Assembly: GCF_030271255.1 (NCBI RefSeq)
Contig: NZ_JASJOM010000007.1
Span: forward strand, 283,556 to 347,555
Length of the DNA stretch: 64,000 bases
Origin: Peribacillus folii
Lineage (GTDB): Bacteria > Bacillota > Bacilli > Bacillales > DSM-1321
Direction of reading: 5' to 3'
The position numbers and the translations under genes are program-made. Below are positions 59,933-64,000 of the stretch, piece by piece. Position 1 is the stretch's first letter. Every line of letters starts with the position of its first letter. The notes beneath the pieces are model-generated. The model was given only the letters and a program-made list of their open reading frames with translations. It was not told where the DNA came from and ran no database searches.

Positions 59933-62482
59933 ATGTCAGAAAATGAAAGATCAGGTGTAAAAGAAATAAATATAAGTACCGAGATGCGGACATCTTTTTT
60001 GGATTACGCGATGAGCGTTATCGTATCTCGTGCTTTGCCTGATGTCAGGGACGGTTTAAAACCGGTACACCGAAGAATCCTTTATGCAATGAACGACCTT
60101 GGAATGACTTCGGATAAACCGTTTAAAAAATCAGCCCGTATTGTTGGGGAAGTAATCGGTAAGTATCACCCGCATGGTGATTCTGCAGTGTATGAAACGA
60201 TGGTACGGATGGCTCAGCCCTTTAACTACCGTTACATGCTTGTGGATGGTCACGGGAATTTCGGTTCAGTCGATGGAGACCAAGCTGCTGCAATGAGGTA
60301 TACGGAAGCAAGGATGTCGAAGATCTCGATGGAGCTGCTTCGTGATTTAAATAAAGACACGGTCAATTTCCAGGATAACTATGACGGTTCTGAACGGGAA
60401 CCAGCCGTTATGCCAGCCCGTTTCCCCAATCTATTGGTGAATGGTTCATCCGGCATAGCCGTAGGGATGGCAACCAATATTCCGCCGCATCAATTAGGTG
60501 AGGTAATTGATGGGGTATTGGCCATAAGCAAAAACCCTGACATATCGATACCGGAGCTGATGGAATACATTCCTGGGCCGGACTTCCCGACAGCCGGGTT
60601 AATTTTAGGCAGAAGCGGCATCAGAAAAGCCTATGAAACAGGAAAAGGGTCAATTATCCAGCGTGCGAAAGTCGAGATAGAAGAAAAACCTAATGGAAAA
60701 CAGGTTATCCTTGTTAAAGAAATTCCTTACCAAGTCAATAAAGCAAGGTTGATCGAAAAGATTGCGGAACTTGCCCGAGACAAAAAGATCGAAGGCATCA
60801 CCGATTTACGTGATGAATCGGATCGCAACGGCATGCGCATCGTCATGGAGCTCCGGAAGGATGTTAATGCAAATGTCCTCTTGAACAACCTTTATAAGCA
60901 TACTGCCATGCAGACAACCTTCGGGATCAATCTGCTTGCCTTGGTTGACGGTCAGCCCAAAGTATTGAACTTGAAACAATGCTTGCAATACTACCTAGAG
61001 CACCAGCAAGTGGTCATCCGTCGCAGGACGGAATTTGAATTGCGCAAGGCGGAGGCACGTGCCCATATTTTAGAGGGCTTGCGCATTGCGCTGGATAATC
61101 TCGATGCGGTCATAACGTTAATCCGTAATTCACAAACTACTGATATTGCCCGGGAAGGGTTAATGACACAGTTTTCACTTTCCGAAAAACAGGCGCAGGC
61201 CATTTTGGATATGCGTTTGCAGCGTCTTACTGGTTTGGAACGCGAAAAAATCGAAGAGGAATATCAAGCATTAATGGCCATCATCGCGGAATATAAAGCG
61301 ATTCTTGCTGATGAGGAAAAGGTTCTTGAAATCATTCGTGAAGAGCTTCTTGAAATCAAGGAACGTTTTAATGATACACGCAGAACGGAAATCACTTTGG
61401 CAGGCTTCGAGAGCCTGGAAGATGAGGATTTAATCCCAGAGGAAAATATCATCGTGACTCTTACCCATAACGGTTATATTAAACGTCTGCCTGCAACGAC
61501 ATACCGCAGCCAGAAACGCGGCGGCCGCGGAATTCAGGGCATGGGAACGAATGCGGATGATTTTGTCGGTCACTTGCTGACAACATCCACCCATGACACG
61601 CTATTATTCTTCACGAACAAAGGTAAAGTATACCGTTCAAAAGGATATGAAATACCTGAGTTCGGCAGGACGGCAAAAGGCTTGCCTCTTATCAACCTAT
61701 TGGAAGTGGATAAGGGAGAGTGGGTCAATGCCATCATACCGGTGAAGGAATTTGCCGATGATTGGTATTTATTCTTCACGACGCGGCACGGTATCTCGAA
61801 GCGTACACCGCTGTCTTCTTTCGCCAATATCCGTAATAATGGCTTGATCGCTTTAGGCCTTAGGGAAGATGATGAATTGATTTCGGTCCGTCTTACGAAT
61901 GGAGATAAACAAATCATTATCGGAACGAAGTCCGGGATGATGATCCGTTTCCCAGAGACGGATGTACGGACGATGGGCCGTACTGCAGCAGGAGTGAAAG
62001 GGATTTCCTTAGGATCCGCTGATGAAGTCGTCGGCATGGAAATTCTCGAAGAAGATGAAGAAGTCTTGATTGTAACGAAAAATGGGTATGGGAAAAGGAC
62101 CTCTGCGGAGGAATACCGGATCCAAAGCCGCGGCGGCAAAGGGATTAAAACGTGCAATGTAACGGAGAAAAATGGCGAATTGGTTGCCGTGAAAACCGTT
62201 ACGGGTGAAGCCGAGGACTTGATGCTCATTACAGCTGCCGGTGTCTTGATCAGGATGGAAGTCGAAGGCATTTCCAAAACGGGACGTAATACTCAAGGGG
62301 TCAAACTCATTCGCCTTGAATCCGCAGACAATGAATATGTCTCGACTGTGGCCATCGTTGGCAGAGAAGAAGAAGAAGAAGATGCAGAAACGGAACCAGA
62401 CGCAACAGCCGATCAGGAAACAGTCTCGGAACCTACTGTTGTGAGCGAGATTGAAGAAACGGAAAACGACACGGAAGAATAA
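59933..62482 (+). CDS. gyrA: DNA gyrase subunit A
   Basis: DNA-cleaving subunit of gyrase. The 849-aa protein has catalytic Tyr123 ([12 protein letters not shown]) and a quinolone-determining segment [15 protein letters not shown] with Ser84 and Glu88, the wild-type Bacillus state. The C-terminal beta-pinwheel carries the GyrA-box [10 protein letters not shown], followed by an acidic tail (about 810-849) rich in Glu and Asp. RBS GGAGG. Confidence 0.98.
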   Translation: MSENERSGVKEINISTEMRTSFLDYAMSVIVSRALPDVRDGLKPVHRRILYAMNDLGMTSDKPFKKSARIVGEVIGKYHPHGDSAVYETMVRMAQPFNYRYMLVDGHGNFGSVDGDQAAAMRYTEARMSKISMELLRDLNKDTVNFQDNYDGSEREPAVMPARFPNLLVNGSSGIAVGMATNIPPHQLGEVIDGVLAISKNPDISIPELMEYIPGPDFPTAGLILGRSGIRKAYETGKGSIIQRAKVEIEEKPNGKQVILVKEIPYQVNKARLIEKIAELARDKKIEGITDLRDESDRNGMRIVMELRKDVNANVLLNNLYKHTAMQTTFGINLLALVDGQPKVLNLKQCLQYYLEHQQVVIRRRTEFELRKAEARAHILEGLRIALDNLDAVITLIRNSQTTDIAREGLMTQFSLSEKQAQAILDMRLQRLTGLEREKIEEEYQALMAIIAEYKAILADEEKVLEIIREELLEIKERFNDTRRTEITLAGFESLEDEDLIPEENIIVTLTHNGYIKRLPATTYRSQKRGGRGIQGMGTNADDFVGHLLTTSTHDTLLFFTNKGKVYRSKGYEIPEFGRTAKGLPLINLLEVDKGEWVNAIIPVKEFADDWYLFFTTRHGISKRTPLSSFANIRNNGLIALGLREDDELISVRLTNGDKQIIIGTKSGMMIRFPETDVRTMGRTAAGVKGISLGSADEVVGMEILEEDEEVLIVTKNGYGKRTSAEEYRIQSRGGKGIKTCNVTEKNGELVAVKTVTGEAEDLMLITAAGVLIRMEVEGISKTGRNTQGVKLIRLESADNEYVSTVAIVGREEEEEDAETEPDATADQETVSEPTVVSEIEETENDTEE

Positions 62483-62494
62483 TGATGTTGCATG

Positions 62495-62529
62495 CGACCC
62501 AGCGGATAAATTGCTGGGTCGATTTTTTT
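62495..62529 (+). terminator. Terminator of gyrA
   Basis: CGACCCAGC and GCTGGGTCG pair across a nine-base loop and are followed by TTTTTTT. Confidence 0.93.
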
Positions 62530-62659
62530 GTGTAAATGGACATGGTTGTCACTTTTATATTAGTGGTTCATGGGTATAAAATCATAAAAAAAAGATAGTT
62601 TTTACCATGTGTTTCAATTAAAATGAAAAGCATCACAACTACTATCGAGGTGAACCGTT

Positions 62660-63733
62660 TTGCTAGTAAAAACACGCTATTTAACGGAAGGCTGTATACT
62701 TTCCAAAGAAATCAGGGGCCTGGCCGACCGTCCCATCATGTATGAAAAAACAATTTTGACCACGGAGTCGATCGAGGCTTTGCAGGCTTTTTTAATTTCC
62801 GAGGTAAGCGTTGAAAAAACGTTGATTGATGGAAAGAAGTTTTTGCCGAAAGAAGTGATAGATCCAGAGCTGGATGAAATGGAAGAATCGTCCGATTTTA
62901 CTGATTTGTATCTTAAATCTGTACAAACCTATAAGCGATTATTCAGGAACTGGCAAGCGGGCAGCAAAGTGGAAGTGGCGATGATCCGTTTAATCCTTAT
63001 TCCCTTGGTCGATAAAGCCCTGGAGGATCCAGGCAACATCTTAATGCTGCACCACTATTGCAATAAAGAGGATTACATCTATCACCATGCTATTTCCCTT
63101 GGGTTGATAGGAGGCTATATTGCATCCAAAATGAAATGCAGCAAAGCCGACGTCTATCAGGTGGCCATTGGGGGCTGTCTCGCAGACTGCGGCATGGCAA
63201 AGCTTGCACCAAGGCTATTGAATAAGATGGAAGACTTAACTGCTGAAGATTATGAGGAGATTCATAATCACCCCATATTCAGCTATAAAATGATAAGGGA
63301 TAGCTCCATTTTAAAAGACAGCGTAAAAATAGCGATACTTGAGCATCATGGAAGGCTTGATGGAACGGGTTATCCGAAAAGGCTCAATGCTAAACCCATG
63401 AACTTGTTTTCAAAGATCATTGCCGTGGCCGACGTCTTTCATGCGATGACCTCCGAAAGGACTTATAGGAAGAAACAGTCGCCATTTAGGGTATTGGAAA
63501 TGATACTGCATGATGACTTCGGCAAATTTGATATAGAAGTAGTGAAAACTTTGATATCAAGCTTCGCCAGTTTTTCAACTGGAAGCAGGGTCAAGCTGAA
63601 CAATGGCTTTATTGCAGAGATCATCTTCATTGATGCCAGTAATCAGACAAGACCGATCATCAAGGTGAAGGACAGTGAGCAAATCATCAATCTAAGTTTG
63701 ACCCGGGAACTATATATAGAAGAAATACTTTGA
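62660..63733 (+). CDS. Degenerate HD-GYP domain protein
   Basis: HD-GYP proteins normally hydrolyse c-di-GMP through a metal-binding HD domain. The 357-aa protein keeps the fold: YHHAISLG (His142, His143), HNHPIFSYKMI, ILEHHGRLDGTGYPKR and AVADVFHAMTSERTYRKK. The HDxGK motif reads Ala175-Asp176-Cys-Gly-Met (normally His-Asp), and HHExxDGxGYP has Gly231 for Glu. Loss of a metal ligand suggests no phosphodiesterase activity, perhaps a binding or scaffold role (inference). The start is a TTG, six bases after GAGGTG. It stands between gyrA and the rRNA operon. Confidence 0.85.
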   Translation: MLVKTRYLTEGCILSKEIRGLADRPIMYEKTILTTESIEALQAFLISEVSVEKTLIDGKKFLPKEVIDPELDEMEESSDFTDLYLKSVQTYKRLFRNWQAGSKVEVAMIRLILIPLVDKALEDPGNILMLHHYCNKEDYIYHHAISLGLIGGYIASKMKCSKADVYQVAIGGCLADCGMAKLAPRLLNKMEDLTAEDYEEIHNHPIFSYKMIRDSSILKDSVKIAILEHHGRLDGTGYPKRLNAKPMNLFSKIIAVADVFHAMTSERTYRKKQSPFRVLEMILHDDFGKFDIEVVKTLISSFASFSTGSRVKLNNGFIAEIIFIDASNQTRPIIKVKDSEQIINLSLTRELYIEEIL

Positions 63734-63750
63734 TGGTCCAGGGGGAGCTT

Positions 63751-63789
63751 ACTCCTAAAAAGATATGCCCGTTCGTCTTATTTAGGGGT
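63751..63789 (+). terminator. Hairpin after the HD-GYP gene
   Basis: ACTCCTAAA and TTTAGGGGT can pair (one G-U) with a 21-base interior. No strong U-tract follows, so termination is uncertain. Confidence 0.4.
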
Positions 63790-63837
63790 GAATCCCAGAC
63801 TATCATTCAGCCATTTCATTTTATTTTAAAATAACTC

Positions 63838-63866
63838 TTGCTTTTGTTTCCGATACTAGATATAAT
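63838..63866 (+). promoter_or_regulatory. rRNA operon promoter P1
   Basis: TTGCTT (63838-63843), 17-bp spacer, consensus TATAAT (63861-63866). Confidence 0.7.
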
Positions 63867-63897
63867 AACTAAGTCGACAACGAAAGAAAAAAAGTTG

Positions 63898-63926
63898 TTG
63901 ACAATGAATAGTATAGTTGATATATT
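63898..63926 (+). promoter_or_regulatory. rRNA operon promoter P2
   Basis: Consensus TTGACA (63898-63903), 17-bp spacer, TATATT (63921-63926). Tandem with P1, the usual layout of Bacillus rrn operons. Confidence 0.85.
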
Positions 63927-63933
63927 ATTAAAG

Positions 63934-64000
63934 TCGATTCTGAGGAAACGATTAAATCGCTCTTTGAAAACTGAACAAAACAAAGCGCCAACGTTTTTTT
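63934..64000 (+). ncRNA. Leader of an rRNA operon (truncated at window edge)
   Basis: TCGCTCTTTGAAAACTGAAC (63957-63976) is the conserved Bacillus pre-16S leader segment that carries antitermination and processing signals. The 16S gene itself starts beyond 64000. Confidence 0.75.

Noticed and set aside
61570..62277. 235-codon minus-strand open frame inside gyrA
   Set aside because: Antisense shadow of the GyrA C-terminal domain; Ser/Pro-rich translation of low credibility.

Overview
This 64 kb window is the replication-origin neighbourhood of a low-GC, spore-forming Bacillaceae chromosome, plus the accessory genes on its left flank. The gene order from rpmH-dnaA-dnaN-recF-gyrBA on the right to walRK, purA, dnaC, rplI, ssb, parAB, noc, mnmEG and jag on the left is that of Bacillus. 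Bacillus-type proteins (WalH/WalI/WalJ, GdpP, Noc, YyaC, RemB, SpoIIIJ) support this. The accessory genes (schizokinen-type siderophore operon, VTC/DUF4956/CotH operon, CxxH/CxxC protein) suggest a Peribacillus or B. megaterium-like soil bacillus; the genus is an inference from memory, not a database result.

Left flank (1-20 kb): (i) a minus-strand operon in the order rhbA-rhbB-rhbC-rhbD-rhbE-rhbF (the last gene runs off the left edge), driven by a promoter carrying a perfect 7-1-7 Fur box and a second weaker one. It encodes synthesis of a citrate-hydroxamate siderophore from 1,3-diaminopropane. (ii) A plus-strand three-gene operon: polyphosphate-polymerase (VTC) domain protein, DUF4956 membrane protein and membrane-anchored CotH-type kinase, preceded by an 11-bp-spaced direct repeat. 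(iii) A cytoplasmic alpha-amylase, tripeptidase PepT, a large HPII-type catalase, DEAD-box helicase DbpA, a haem monooxygenase and an RlmN-like methyltransferase. The amylase and catalase have sigma-B-like promoter matches.

Central block (20-52 kb), almost all on the minus strand (away from oriC): rlmH, a small CxxH/CxxC gene flanked by DnaA boxes, htrA, walJ-walI-walH-walK-walR, an LysM/G5/M23 cell-wall peptidase, a tRNA array (Lys-Glu-Asp-Phe), purA with PurR boxes, dnaC, rplI, gdpP, yybS, rpsR-ssb-rpsF, ychF, a DUF951 protein, an MscS channel, yyaC (the one divergent gene), DUF554, parB/parA with an internal parS, noc, rsmG, mnmG, mnmE, jag, spoIIIJ/yidC, rnpA and rpmH.

Origin and right arm (52.4-64 kb): a bipartite oriC with DnaA boxes on both sides of dnaA, and a DnaA-trio/AT-rich unwinding element between dnaA and dnaN. 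Then dnaN, yaaA, recF, remB, gyrB, gyrA, a degenerate HD-GYP protein, and tandem promoters plus the leader of an rRNA operon cut off at the right edge. Transcription diverges from oriC, co-directional with replication on both arms.

The observations most worth checking are: a DnaA-box cluster about 32 kb left of oriC around the CxxH/CxxC gene; a smaller cluster between jag and mnmE; the VTC-DUF4956-CotH operon with its repeat; an Asp-to-Asn change in the conserved EGDSAGG motif of GyrB; an HD-GYP protein that has lost its metal-binding HD; and a hairpin terminator between rpmH and rnpA. No insertion sequence, prophage or CRISPR array was seen.
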